From NCBI RefSeq assembly GCF_004341685.1, contig NZ_SMAA01000006.1, positions 1 through 64,000 of the forward strand: a stretch of DNA of 64,000 bases. The letters are read 5' to 3'. The position numbers were made by a program, and so were the translations under genes. Position 1 is the stretch's first letter, and the number at the start of each line of letters is the position of its first letter. Under the pieces are notes generated by a model. The model searched no databases. It was given only the letters and a program-made list of their open reading frames with translations, and was not told where the DNA came from. This DNA is from Pectinatus cerevisiiphilus (GTDB lineage Bacteria > Bacillota > Negativicutes > Selenomonadales > Selenomonadaceae). Positions 35,774-44,725 of the stretch are shown here, in pieces.

Positions 35774-36010
35774 CGCTACATATAGTATGTATAGCAAATT
35801 AAAAATAATAAATATAGATATTTCCTATTTTGGGTATTAATTAATATCAATTTTTTTGCGATTATTTAACATAAATCATCTATATTTTAGTGCGAAAGTA
35901 TAGGAAGAAGACTGATCACTTAACATTCGCACTTGCGTTAAAGCTTGTTTAAAAATTTTTATTGAACATTTGCACAACATAAATTAGTATAATGGTTTTA
36001 TATTAAGACA
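35774..36010 (-). promoter_or_regulatory. CRISPR leader
   Basis: AT-rich DNA adjoins the conserved-repeat end of the array. It contains an inverted pair AGTGCGAA (35889-35896) and TTCGCACT (35926-35933); TGCGAA elements are, from memory, a recurring feature of type I-C leaders. Transcription into the array would run leftward. Confidence 0.6.
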
Positions 36011-36048
36011 TTTTGAACAAGTTTATAATGAGTAAATTCTTTTAGCTT

Positions 36049-36429
36049 TTATTCTATTTTATCAACTTGATTATTTGTTTTCACGATGTCAGTTGATAGG
36101 GGAGTAGTGTCTGTCGGTATATCTTCTCTTATGATTTCATATTGAATCAGATAATTGCGTGAAGCTTCATCTGCATAAGTAAAGCGTTTACTCATTAGTT
36201 CTTTGATATAAATTTTATTGTAAAAAGCTGCAAAAATAACATTAAATATAAAAGCACCTATTCCTATAGTTAAAAAGCCTATTACTATATTAGCGATAAA
36301 GAAAATTATTGCCCATTTTAAATCACCTCTGAATAATGCGGGGAAAAAACCAAAGAGAAAAGTGGTCCATGAGTATCCTGTGGGTACATTTTTTATAATA
36401 CCCGTGTCAATGTTTTTTAGCGTAATCAT
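36049..36429 (-). CDS. Small membrane protein, DUF2628-like
   Basis: The 126-aa protein starts MITLKNIDTGIIKNVPTGYS, continues WTTFLFGFFPALFRGDLKWA, and has two membrane segments (about residues 22-34 and 39-70, rich in Ile, Phe and Gly). The GYSWTTFLFGFFPALFRGD block is typical of a widespread small-protein family with two or three helices and no assigned function. The C-terminal 35 residues are polar. AGGAG lies upstream of the ATG. It is transcribed away from the flagellar island. Confidence 0.7.
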   Translation of the reverse strand: MITLKNIDTGIIKNVPTGYSWTTFLFGFFPALFRGDLKWAIIFFIANIVIGFLTIGIGAFIFNVIFAAFYNKIYIKELMSKRFTYADEASRNYLIQYEIIREDIPTDTTPLSTDIVKTNNQVDKIE

Positions 36430-36482
36430 AAATTAAGCACTCCTTTAAGATGTTTATATTTTGAATCCTTAAACCACAATTA

Positions 36483-36743
36483 TTATTTTCTACCTTCCAT
36501 AGTCATTAATTTATCGATTATTTCTGTATTGTTGGTGCCTATAGCATAGTCTAAAGCAGTACGCCCATGCGCATCTTTTAATTTAATATTAGCTCCAGCA
36601 TTTAAAAGTGTATAAAAAATGTCATTATAATTATCATTTATGGATTGCATTAGTGGGGTAGCATATTCTGTACTAAAATGAGACCATGGCAGCATTCCAT
36701 GATGTCCTTTGTTGTTTATATCGACGTCTTTATTGTATTCTAT
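36483..36743 (-). pseudogene. Ankyrin-repeat gene remnant
   Basis: An open frame encodes about two ankyrin repeats: TEYATPLMQSINDNYNDIFY, then TLLNAGANIKLKDAHGRTAL, then DYAIGTNNTEIIDKLM. Repeat-like sequence (DVDINNKGHHG) continues upstream of the only ATG (36695) to an in-frame TAG at 36744-36746, so the frame has lost its true start and earlier repeats. No signal peptide or ribosome-binding site is evident. Confidence 0.65.
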
Positions 36744-36785
36744 CTATAAATTCTTACTTCATGTTGAAATATCACATATATGAGT

Positions 36786-37487
36786 CTAATATAAACCTAA
36801 AAATTTACCATATTCTTTTATAAATATCTTCTGTGCTTCCTTATAGCCAGTTAGATTCATACCTGTTTCGTGAATACACCACGGTTCATCCACGTTAGGG
36901 ATACCAACTTTATAGCCATTCTTTTTAAATTCCATACATTGTGATAAATCATAGTAGTGCCATCCCTTGAAGATATCTTCTCGCCAAAAAATATCATATT
37001 GCGTTATCATTAAAACACCATCGATAGCTTCTACATCTTCATAGTCAAAAGCCATTTTGGCTCCGTTAGAGAAATCTGTAAAAAGCACTTTATCTTCTTT
37101 AGGAAAATAATGATATATTTTTCCGTATTTCCCGGTGCCTGCTCCCCATATACAATTTGTTGGCAATAGTTTCGCACCGGCTATACCTAAAAGTCCTAAT
37201 TTAGGGTGAGTTTTAAATAAATTTAATATATCATAAATTATATTAGAATTTATGATATAAACATCATGGTGTAAATATATTTTATATTTAGCATTTGTTT
37301 TTTTCATTGCCGCATTATATCCGGAAGTAATAGAATGTGCTCCGTATACGATAAGATTTTCCTTTTTATAACCGTTAGGAATGTTTATTTTTCTAATGAA
37401 TTGTAGGCACTTATTATATTTTTTTTCATCATTTGTGCAGACAATAAAACATATTTTTTTCCCATCTATGTATGGATTCGTTTTCAA
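36786..37487 (-). CDS. StrF-like glycosyltransferase (Glyco_tranf_2_5 type), stand-alone
   Basis: The 233-aa single-domain enzyme starts KICFIVCTNDEKKYNKCL. The core reads NAKYKIYLHHDVYIINSNII, with HDV at the place of the DxD metal site, followed by GLLGIAGAKLLPTN, VEAIDGVLMITQYDIFWRED and GWHYYDLSQCMEF. The same module recurs at the C terminus of the 41366 protein and, degenerate, at the N terminus of the 38927 protein. It probably adds a sugar to a glycan on flagellin, given the island. It is the last gene of the minus-strand glycosylation run. Confidence 0.82.
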   Translation of the reverse strand: MKTNPYIDGKKICFIVCTNDEKKYNKCLQFIRKINIPNGYKKENLIVYGAHSITSGYNAAMKKTNAKYKIYLHHDVYIINSNIIYDILNLFKTHPKLGLLGIAGAKLLPTNCIWGAGTGKYGKIYHYFPKEDKVLFTDFSNGAKMAFDYEDVEAIDGVLMITQYDIFWREDIFKGWHYYDLSQCMEFKKNGYKVGIPNVDEPWCIHETGMNLTGYKEAQKIFIKEYGKFLGLY

Positions 37488-37533
37488 AATGTACTTCCTC
37501 TAAAATATACAGAGCATTTGCCAGCACAAATTT

Positions 37534-38901
37534 TTATTTATATGCTTTTACCAACCACTGTAAAGTATTATAGTCTTCTGTGCTCGTTTTGTTTATGTCA
37601 GCAAGCTTATCAGTAAATTCTTTGTTAAAAGAATATATATTCCTAGACATCTCTATTTTTTGATAAGTTGAGTTCGTAAATATATGTTCTATTTCACTTT
37701 TAGTAAAAAATCTTAAATGAGTCCTGTCTAAAATTCCTGCGTCCTCGTACTTCCAGTCAAGTGCAAATAAATTTTGCACAGCAGAGGTGTGTTTGACATT
37801 AGGAATACTGGTTATTAAGCAACCGCCTACTTTTAAATATCGCCAAAGCTCATTTATAATGCGCCAGGGATCATATAAATGTTCTAATACATCACCAATA
37901 AGCACATAATCAAATTGCTGTTCATTAAAAGGTAAATTTCCTTTTTCTACATTCATAATTTTTACAGCAGAGCCTAATATTGCTTGGGCAATTGCGGCTG
38001 AATGTTCGTCCAGCTCGATACCGTGCACTTTTGCTGTACAATTTCTGTTTAAAATTTCTAATAATGTACTACCGCATGCGCAACCAATTTCTAATACGGA
38101 TAAATCCGGCTTATTTAAATCCATTTTATTTATTAGCTCATATCTTACACCCAAAGAGTAAAGTGCCGCAAATCCCCACTTTTCTTTAAACAAACGTTGT
38201 GCATAATTAGCCAGATCATTAATGTTAGAACAGGTTTTCGCTAATGTAGTATATGCATTGTGATATACAAAAATCTCCATATCCACTAATAGAGTATATC
38301 CTGCTTTTAGCATACGAAAAGAAAAATCAATATCTTCCATAAGTCCTTTTTTAAATCTTTCGTCAAATAGACCAATATCTTCGACTACGGACTTTTTTAT
38401 TAATAGGCAATAAGTATACAAAAAAGTTGTAGCCCTGAAATTGTTTTTATTTTTACGTAAAATTGCATTAGCAATTTGAATGAGGTTTTCTTGATTGCTT
38501 ACGGCTACAGGGTAATATTGGAATGCATTTACGGGATAAATTGCCTTATTGTTTAAAGGTCCCACGGCACCAACACGCTGGTCCGAATATAATAAATTTT
38601 TCATACTCTCCAGCCACCCGGGACCAACAAGCACATCATTATGCATAATTACATATTCTGTGCCTACTGCATGTTTTAAGGCAAGGTTGCAGGCTGGCAC
38701 AAAACCTTCGTTATTGCTCATTTTTATAGTTTTTATATCGTCTTGTTGCGTCAACCAATTGGCAGTACCATCAGTTGATGCATTGTCTACCATTACTATT
38801 TCATAGGTTCCCTTAGGGGTGAATTTACGTATATTATTTATACAAGCAGAAGTGCTGTTAAGTTCGTTATGTACGGCTAATATTATGCTCGTTATTTCCA
38901 T
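37534..38901 (-). CDS. Fusion of GT2 glycosyltransferase and SAM-dependent methyltransferase
   Basis: In this 455-aa protein, residues 1-255 are a GT2 domain of rhamnosyltransferase type (SIILAVHNELNSTSACINNI, VDNASTDGTANWL, MHNDVLVGPGW, LMEDIDFSFRMLKAG). Residues about 265-430 form a Rossmann methyltransferase with motif I LEIGCACGSTLLEIL, acidic HGIELDE, and VLIGDVLEHLYDPW. The pairing suggests addition of a sugar and its methylation, or methyl capping of a glycan chain. It lies 25 nt after the 38927 gene and 46 nt before the 36786 gene, so cotranscription is likely. Confidence 0.87.
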   Translation of the reverse strand: MEITSIILAVHNELNSTSACINNIRKFTPKGTYEIVMVDNASTDGTANWLTQQDDIKTIKMSNNEGFVPACNLALKHAVGTEYVIMHNDVLVGPGWLESMKNLLYSDQRVGAVGPLNNKAIYPVNAFQYYPVAVSNQENLIQIANAILRKNKNNFRATTFLYTYCLLIKKSVVEDIGLFDERFKKGLMEDIDFSFRMLKAGYTLLVDMEIFVYHNAYTTLAKTCSNINDLANYAQRLFKEKWGFAALYSLGVRYELINKMDLNKPDLSVLEIGCACGSTLLEILNRNCTAKVHGIELDEHSAAIAQAILGSAVKIMNVEKGNLPFNEQQFDYVLIGDVLEHLYDPWRIINELWRYLKVGGCLITSIPNVKHTSAVQNLFALDWKYEDAGILDRTHLRFFTKSEIEHIFTNSTYQKIEMSRNIYSFNKEFTDKLADINKTSTEDYNTLQWLVKAYK

Positions 38902-38926
38902 TGCTTTTCTCCATTATTTATAATGT

Positions 38927-41230
38927 TTATTTGCTTATGACCATTATATAAGCGCAGGTGCGAAAGTCAGGCAGATCTTTTCTGGAGGCTAATCCCGCCT
39001 TCATGTAGGGGTCCATGAATGTAGCACACTCTGTTTCTGGTTCTGTGGTAAATATACGGGTACGATTTTGTATTTTTAAACCGACGGATTCCAGCATACG
39101 TTGCATTGATTTTATGGTAAAAAATCTAATATTTTTTACCGATAAGAGATTAGCTTCATAATTGTTATTGATATTAGATTTGGCTTTATAGTGCCATTTA
39201 CCATCAAGTACATTTTTGATATTTTTATAATAAGCAACATTATAGAAGTTAATTATAATAGTACCGTTTGGTTTGAGTATTTTTTTTAGTTCCAATAATA
39301 TATTTTCTGGTTGCCGCCATTGCATTATATTATCAAATAGAACAATACAATCAAAAAAATTAGCTGCTTGTTTGATTGACAGATTAACTTTATTTTCCAT
39401 CATAAAAGGAAGAAAAGTAGCAGTTGAATCTATTTTATCTGTTTTCATTTGTAATTTATACGTTACTAAACTAGTGTTAAGATTTTTAAACTTTCTGATG
39501 AATAGTTCTGCTTGTTCATTAATATAACAAATATGCTGTCCTTTTTGATTGGATAAAAGCTCTTGTAAAAAAATAGACATATGTTGTACCGGAGAATTAT
39601 TTGTGGCAATATTTGTTTGAAGTATATTTCCTTTTATAATATTTTTAGCTTTCGTGTAATTTTTTAAAAATGTTTCAATAATATCTTTATCATAAAATAA
39701 AGAAGTTTTTTGTTTTAACTCTTCCTTGGCAGCAAAAACAGTATTTTCTGATGCATATGTAGAAAGCCACTTCTTTATCGTTTCAATAAATTCTTCTTCG
39801 TTTTCAAAACCAAAGAAATGGGAATAACTTAATGTATAAAAGCTAAATAAATCATTTTTAAAGGCAAAGCGAATGGCACTATCCTTTGGTTTCTGTCCCT
39901 TGTGCACACGCATACAGCTAAGTGGTTCTTTTAGATAAGCTAAATCACCATATTTTAAAGACTCTAGCCATTGTGCCATATCGTTTACGCAGTGAAAAGA
40001 TGTACCCCAGAAGGTACCAAAATTATTGTCTATATCAATGCGTCTGACTAACGCGGTCGTTGGTTCACCTATAAAATTATTTGCTTTTAGTAATAATGTC
40101 CGTATAGCAGATTTTGCATCTAGTATTATGTCATTATTGACTTTAAGGCTTTTATATCCTGAAAAAACAGTTTCCTCATCATTTTCATTTATAAAGATTC
40201 GATAAGATGAAACAAGGGCAATATTATCATATTCTAAATAATAATTCATCATCTTGCTAATTTTTTCAGGATGGAATAAATCATCATCATTTAAGTAATT
40301 TATGTATGCACCGTGGCTTTTATGGAATATGCTATTATAATTGGCATAACTGCGTTCGCGGACTGTACAGTGGAGAGCCTTATTCTTTTGGTAAAAAATA
40401 TTACTGTATTTCTTTTGATATTTTTCTACGATCTTTTTGGTATCATCGTTGGTACTGTCGTCGCCTATAATTATTTCTATATTTTTATAAGATTGTGTTA
40501 CTGCACTATGCAAGGCTTTCTCAAAAAAATAGGGACGGTTATATGTAGGAATTAAGATGCTTACTAAGGGATAGATATCTTTGGCATATTCATTTAAAAA
40601 TAAGTTCCGTTCAGTTTCATCATAAGCGGTGGGAAGATTTTCAAGTTTACACCAAGGTATAGCAGGTTGTTTTGCTACCACAGTTAGATAATACTGTTTT
40701 TTAAATTCTACGCACTGTCCTGCCTTGGCAAAAATTTCCGAAAGGAAAAGATCATCGCGCCATTTTATGTCATATTGTGTAGCTAAAAAAAAGCTATCTA
40801 TTAGTTGTACTTTTTGATATGTATCATCTATTGCAGACCATGCTGATATACCGTCTGGCATCATTACTTTACCGACGCGTTTTATTGCACTCAAGCTTAT
40901 ACCATTTGTCGGTAGAACAACGGCACCACTGGTACCAACTATACCAATAGCCCAATTTTTTCTGAAAATGTCGATTAATTCGGCTAGTAAATTTTCATTT
41001 ATAAATTCTGTTCCGGCAGTTACATATATTTTATACTTAGCATCATTTTCGCGCATGATACGATTGTAAGCTGCTGCTGTATTGTTTTCTGTAAATGAAC
41101 GGACGAGAACCTCATATCCCTTGGGACAGATTAACGTAGTTAATGAATCAACTGTTTTTTTATATTTTGAAAGATCAGATTTACTTATTATAAAACAAAT
41201 TTTTCTTTCATCTAAATTAGTTACAGCCAT
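38927..41230 (-). CDS. Three-module protein: degenerate StrF-like domain, GT2, degenerate methyltransferase
   Basis: The protein has about 767 aa; the start at 41230 has AGGGAA 9 nt upstream. Residues 1-210 match the StrF-like module, but the metal-site segment is AKYKIYVTAGTEFINENLL where active copies have HHDV or HQDV, so catalysis there looks lost. Residues about 222-460 are a GT2 domain with SILIPTYNRPYFFEKALH, IGDDSTNDDTK and NDDDLFHPEK, apparently active. Residues about 570-767 follow the methyltransferase fold (WRQPENILLELKKILKPNG) but lack the glycine-rich SAM motif (QHICYINEQAELF). The end modules may serve in binding or as scaffold. Confidence 0.83.
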   Translation of the reverse strand: MAVTNLDERKICFIISKSDLSKYKKTVDSLTTLICPKGYEVLVRSFTENNTAAAYNRIMRENDAKYKIYVTAGTEFINENLLAELIDIFRKNWAIGIVGTSGAVVLPTNGISLSAIKRVGKVMMPDGISAWSAIDDTYQKVQLIDSFFLATQYDIKWRDDLFLSEIFAKAGQCVEFKKQYYLTVVAKQPAIPWCKLENLPTAYDETERNLFLNEYAKDIYPLVSILIPTYNRPYFFEKALHSAVTQSYKNIEIIIGDDSTNDDTKKIVEKYQKKYSNIFYQKNKALHCTVRERSYANYNSIFHKSHGAYINYLNDDDLFHPEKISKMMNYYLEYDNIALVSSYRIFINENDEETVFSGYKSLKVNNDIILDAKSAIRTLLLKANNFIGEPTTALVRRIDIDNNFGTFWGTSFHCVNDMAQWLESLKYGDLAYLKEPLSCMRVHKGQKPKDSAIRFAFKNDLFSFYTLSYSHFFGFENEEEFIETIKKWLSTYASENTVFAAKEELKQKTSLFYDKDIIETFLKNYTKAKNIIKGNILQTNIATNNSPVQHMSIFLQELLSNQKGQHICYINEQAELFIRKFKNLNTSLVTYKLQMKTDKIDSTATFLPFMMENKVNLSIKQAANFFDCIVLFDNIMQWRQPENILLELKKILKPNGTIIINFYNVAYYKNIKNVLDGKWHYKAKSNINNNYEANLLSVKNIRFFTIKSMQRMLESVGLKIQNRTRIFTTEPETECATFMDPYMKAGLASRKDLPDFRTCAYIMVISK

Positions 41231-41365
41231 TTTATACACTTCCCTGTAAAATGAATAATTGTTACATTTCCTATGAATATTTTCTTATTTAGCAAGTCTA
41301 ATAGTTAACTAGTATTTAACTATTTTTACATATTATTTACTTTAAATTTATTAAATTATAATAAA

Positions 41366-43489
41366 TTATTTCGTTTGCTGTTTTAAAAATGGCAGATATT
41401 CTTGTAAAAAAATTTTTCTTGCGATTTCATGATCATTTGTTAGATTTGTCAAACCGCAAGCATGTATATTCCATGGCTCAATCAAAGAAGGAACCACAAC
41501 CTTATAACCTTTTTTCATAAACTCTATGCATTGTGAAGTATCATAGAAATGCCATCCCTTAAATAAATCTTCACGCCATGGGAGGTCATATTGGGTCACC
41601 ATTAGGTTGCCATCAACGGCATTGACTTCAGCATATGATTTTTCTAAATGTTTTTGTTCAAAACGGTGTTCGAAAAGAGTGCCTCCATCAGGATTATGTA
41701 TTATTAAGCCGACACCAGTTTTAGCTTCCCACCATCTTCCATTGATAGGAATTTTATAAACTCCTGTTGTACCAACCATGCCTATACTTTTATCCATTCT
41801 GAATAAATGCAGTATATCGAAAATAATTTTTTTGTTAATAATGCGGACGTCCTGGTGAAGATATATTTTATATTTAGCATTTGTTTTTTTTAGTGCTAAA
41901 TTATATCCTTGTGCCATTGATTCTGCATTTTTTATTGCCAATGTTTCTATCGAATAGCCTTTAGGAATATTTAAATTATGGATAGTATCTAGACAGATGT
42001 TATATTGCACATCATTATTGACACAAGTGATAAAGCAAATTTTTTTAGGATCTTTTTTCCCAGAATGTTGATATAGTGATATTTTTTCCGCGGGCAGCTG
42101 TTTTTTTTGCAGGTAGATTATATAACGATATGTTTTTAATTCCCATTCTTTACTTGGCGGAGTAAAACCTGTCTCCATTAATTGGTTAATGAAATTGCTA
42201 TTCTCTTCTGTATCTGTTTGTGGTTTAGCAAAAGCGTCATAGTGTTTTATCTGTAAATCCGCTTTTTTAGCGAGAGTCTGTAAAGTGCTAAAACTAAAAA
42301 AACGTAGCTGGTCAAATGAAAAAGCATCTCTTGAAAAATTATCAGTGTACGACCATGTTCCGGCCAATAATTTTTTTATGATATCGTAATGCATGATATT
42401 GTAGCAACTTAGGATAATACTACCGTTTTCTTTGAGATAGGGCTTAATTTTTTTTAATACTAAAAGTGGATTTATGGTGCAAGACAAGGTATCTGGTAAA
42501 ATTATGTAATCAAAAAAAGCTTTTTTATATGGTAGTGCCATAGTTTCAATATCACCCTGAATAGTAGGAAAATAATGATTGGTAATTGTTGCAGCAGTTA
42601 CCGCTTTATCTATTCCATAAATAGAACAAGCAGGAAATTTCGCTTTTAATTCTATTAGTGAAGCTCCGCAGGCGCAGCCTATTTCTAGTATTTTTACACC
42701 AGGGAATATCTTAAGTTTTTGGTATTCTGCAAAATTCTCAGAAGAATAAAGGGATTTTATACCCCATTTGGCAGAAAATTTTCTTTGGTTAGTGGAAAGA
42801 ATATCTGTATATTTTTGTTTATATTTTTTAAATGATGTACCGCCAAAATGATGAATAAAGGTATCATTGCACTGTAATAGGTCATATCCCGCTTGTATGA
42901 GACGTAATGAATAATCATCATCTTCAAAATTTCCAGGAAAAAAACGTTCATCCAATAGGCCAACTTTTTTTACGGCGGTCATTTTTATAAGCATACAAAA
43001 ACCTATAAGCCTGACTTTTTTTTGCCAGCCTTTATTCTTATTTATCCTGTTATACTCACCGCCAAAATCAATAATTTCTTTCCATTCGTTATTTTTATAC
43101 GGAACATTTATGCTTTGTAGGTTTGTGGCATTATTTGTAACAGGCCCCACTGCGCCTACCTGCGGAGAGCTGTACAGAGCACGTCGTAGATTTTCCAGCC
43201 AACCCGGAACGACAATAGTATCATTATTTAATAATAAAATTTCTGTGCCGACTGCCATTTTTATGCCTTGGTTGCATCCACCGGCAAAACCATTATTTTT
43301 TTCATTTAAGATATATTTTATATCATTTTGCTGTTTTAACCATTCAAACGTTCCATCAATGGAGGCATTGTCGATAATTATCAGTTCAAAAGTGCCTATT
43401 TTTGTATATTTTCTTATACTTTTTATACATAATTTTGTATAAGCAAGATTATTATGTGTCAAAATTATTATACTGGTCATAAAGTCCAT
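41366..43489 (-). CDS. Three-module glycosyltransferase: GT2, methyltransferase, StrF-like GT
   Basis: The 707-aa protein starts at 43489 with GGAG 7 nt upstream. Residues 1-260 are GT2 (SIIILTHNNLAYTKLCIKSI, IDNASIDGTFEWL, LLNNDTIVVPGW, FEDDDYSLRLIQAG). Residues about 265-430 are a methyltransferase with intact motif I (ILEIGCACGASLIEL) and IYGIDKAV. Residues about 470-707 are a StrF-like module with YKIYLHQDVRIINKKI and GWHFYDTSQCIEF. It looks like the 37534 and 36786 genes joined into one chain, so these three genes share modules by duplication and fusion. Confidence 0.86.
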   Translation of the reverse strand: MDFMTSIIILTHNNLAYTKLCIKSIRKYTKIGTFELIIIDNASIDGTFEWLKQQNDIKYILNEKNNGFAGGCNQGIKMAVGTEILLLNNDTIVVPGWLENLRRALYSSPQVGAVGPVTNNATNLQSINVPYKNNEWKEIIDFGGEYNRINKNKGWQKKVRLIGFCMLIKMTAVKKVGLLDERFFPGNFEDDDYSLRLIQAGYDLLQCNDTFIHHFGGTSFKKYKQKYTDILSTNQRKFSAKWGIKSLYSSENFAEYQKLKIFPGVKILEIGCACGASLIELKAKFPACSIYGIDKAVTAATITNHYFPTIQGDIETMALPYKKAFFDYIILPDTLSCTINPLLVLKKIKPYLKENGSIILSCYNIMHYDIIKKLLAGTWSYTDNFSRDAFSFDQLRFFSFSTLQTLAKKADLQIKHYDAFAKPQTDTEENSNFINQLMETGFTPPSKEWELKTYRYIIYLQKKQLPAEKISLYQHSGKKDPKKICFITCVNNDVQYNICLDTIHNLNIPKGYSIETLAIKNAESMAQGYNLALKKTNAKYKIYLHQDVRIINKKIIFDILHLFRMDKSIGMVGTTGVYKIPINGRWWEAKTGVGLIIHNPDGGTLFEHRFEQKHLEKSYAEVNAVDGNLMVTQYDLPWREDLFKGWHFYDTSQCIEFMKKGYKVVVPSLIEPWNIHACGLTNLTNDHEIARKIFLQEYLPFLKQQTK

Positions 43490-43512
43490 TTTATCGCTCC
43501 TAAACCTAAGTT

Positions 43513-43551
43513 AAGCCTCCGCTAGAGAAATAGATTCTCTTTAAGAGGCTT
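43513..43551. repeat. Intergenic hairpin between island genes
   Basis: AAGCCTC (43513-43519) pairs with GAGGCTT (43545-43551), with an inner AGAGAA/TTCTCT stem. A T run follows only on the plus strand, opposite to the genes, so it may be an RNA-processing or stabilising structure rather than a terminator of the minus-strand operon. Confidence 0.5.
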
Positions 43552-43555
43552 TTTA

Positions 43556-44629
43556 TCAATCAGTATGGGCACATTTTTTTAGCAGCTCGCACACCATGAA
43601 ATCTTTACGGTTAACAGCCCGCAAAACAGTAAATGCTTTTACGAAATCTCCTTGTGTATAAAATACATACCCTAGGTTTTTCAAAATAAGATCATCCTGA
43701 TCGTCTATAGCTAATGCAGTTTTTAACATGATTATAGTTTTTTCTTTTGCGTCTATTTCATAGTAAACCGACGCTATAAAATTATACAAAAGTATTTTTT
43801 TAGAAAGACTGGTTTGTAAGGTGGTGACTAAATCAATAATGGCAGCTGTATCCTGTTCCCGGAGAAAAATGATTTCAGCATCGGCAAGTACCGCTCCTGT
43901 CGATATTCGCAGCAATATATCGGCTAAATTAAACTTGTTAGTAGCAACTTCCTGAGTTTCGCTTATATTTTCTTCCGCTTTTTCTTGCGGGGATATTCTT
44001 TCTATAGAACTATCAGTTGTCGCAGTATTGGATTCATTTGGAAGATCTTGTTTTTTATTTATGGCATCATCATTCATCCATAGTGCAATATTGGGGAATT
44101 TTGTATTAATTTCTTCAGTTTCGTATGACAATTCGATGTAAAATAATAAATCGTCTATTATTTTTAATTGTTCCGCAGAAAATTTTTCAACTTTATTTTT
44201 TAATAAGAGATCTAATGTTTCTGCCATTTCGTTCATTTTATCGTCAGCCGAATATATTCTTGCTAGAAATAATAGTGCTGCTATATTATTATCATGTTTG
44301 AATGCATTGGTTGCCCAAGTGGCTGCGCGTGCATAATCCTGCGTATTATAATAAATTTGGGCTAATTCCAGCATTAAATCAGAAGTAATATGGCCTGCGT
44401 TGAAGAGACTTAGAACCCTTTCCATTATGGCGTTATATTTGCGTTCTTTTTTTAATTCTGGTAATTCATTGAGACATTTTTCTATATCATTTTCTGTCTT
44501 AAGTTCTTGAACGTTCAAAGCATCGTTTTCATCCATGTTATTATCATCCTTGTTTTGTGTTTTTAGTGAATCCTTCATAATGCCAGGTTGTTTTTTTATA
44601 TTATGTTTTTTTTTCTTCTTCCGTTTCAT
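43556..44629 (-). CDS. TPR-rich protein with Lys-rich N terminus, island scaffold candidate
   Basis: The 357-aa protein has a strongly basic start (MKRKKKKKHNIKKQPG) and then tetratricopeptide-type helices in two blocks (about residues 50-160, with YNTQDYARAATWATNAFKHD, and about 240-355, with ALAIDDQDDLILKNLGYVFY). The two blocks are separated by an acidic Ser/Thr-rich linker. No catalytic domain is present. Its place among TPR-containing transferases suggests it holds enzymes or acceptor protein together. Function not established. Confidence 0.7.
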   Translation of the reverse strand: MKRKKKKKHNIKKQPGIMKDSLKTQNKDDNNMDENDALNVQELKTENDIEKCLNELPELKKERKYNAIMERVLSLFNAGHITSDLMLELAQIYYNTQDYARAATWATNAFKHDNNIAALLFLARIYSADDKMNEMAETLDLLLKNKVEKFSAEQLKIIDDLLFYIELSYETEEINTKFPNIALWMNDDAINKKQDLPNESNTATTDSSIERISPQEKAEENISETQEVATNKFNLADILLRISTGAVLADAEIIFLREQDTAAIIDLVTTLQTSLSKKILLYNFIASVYYEIDAKEKTIIMLKTALAIDDQDDLILKNLGYVFYTQGDFVKAFTVLRAVNRKDFMVCELLKKCAHTD

Positions 44630-44725
44630 TTTATCACCTTAAAATATATAGTTATTATGAGTAAAATATATAGAAAGTATTTTATAAGACTATTACATAC
44701 AATATGAAATTCGTTGTCTAATTCT

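Noticed and set aside
43513-43551. Factor-independent terminator splitting the glycosylation operon
   Set aside because: The T run is on the strand opposite to the genes, so as a terminator it would not act on the island transcript.
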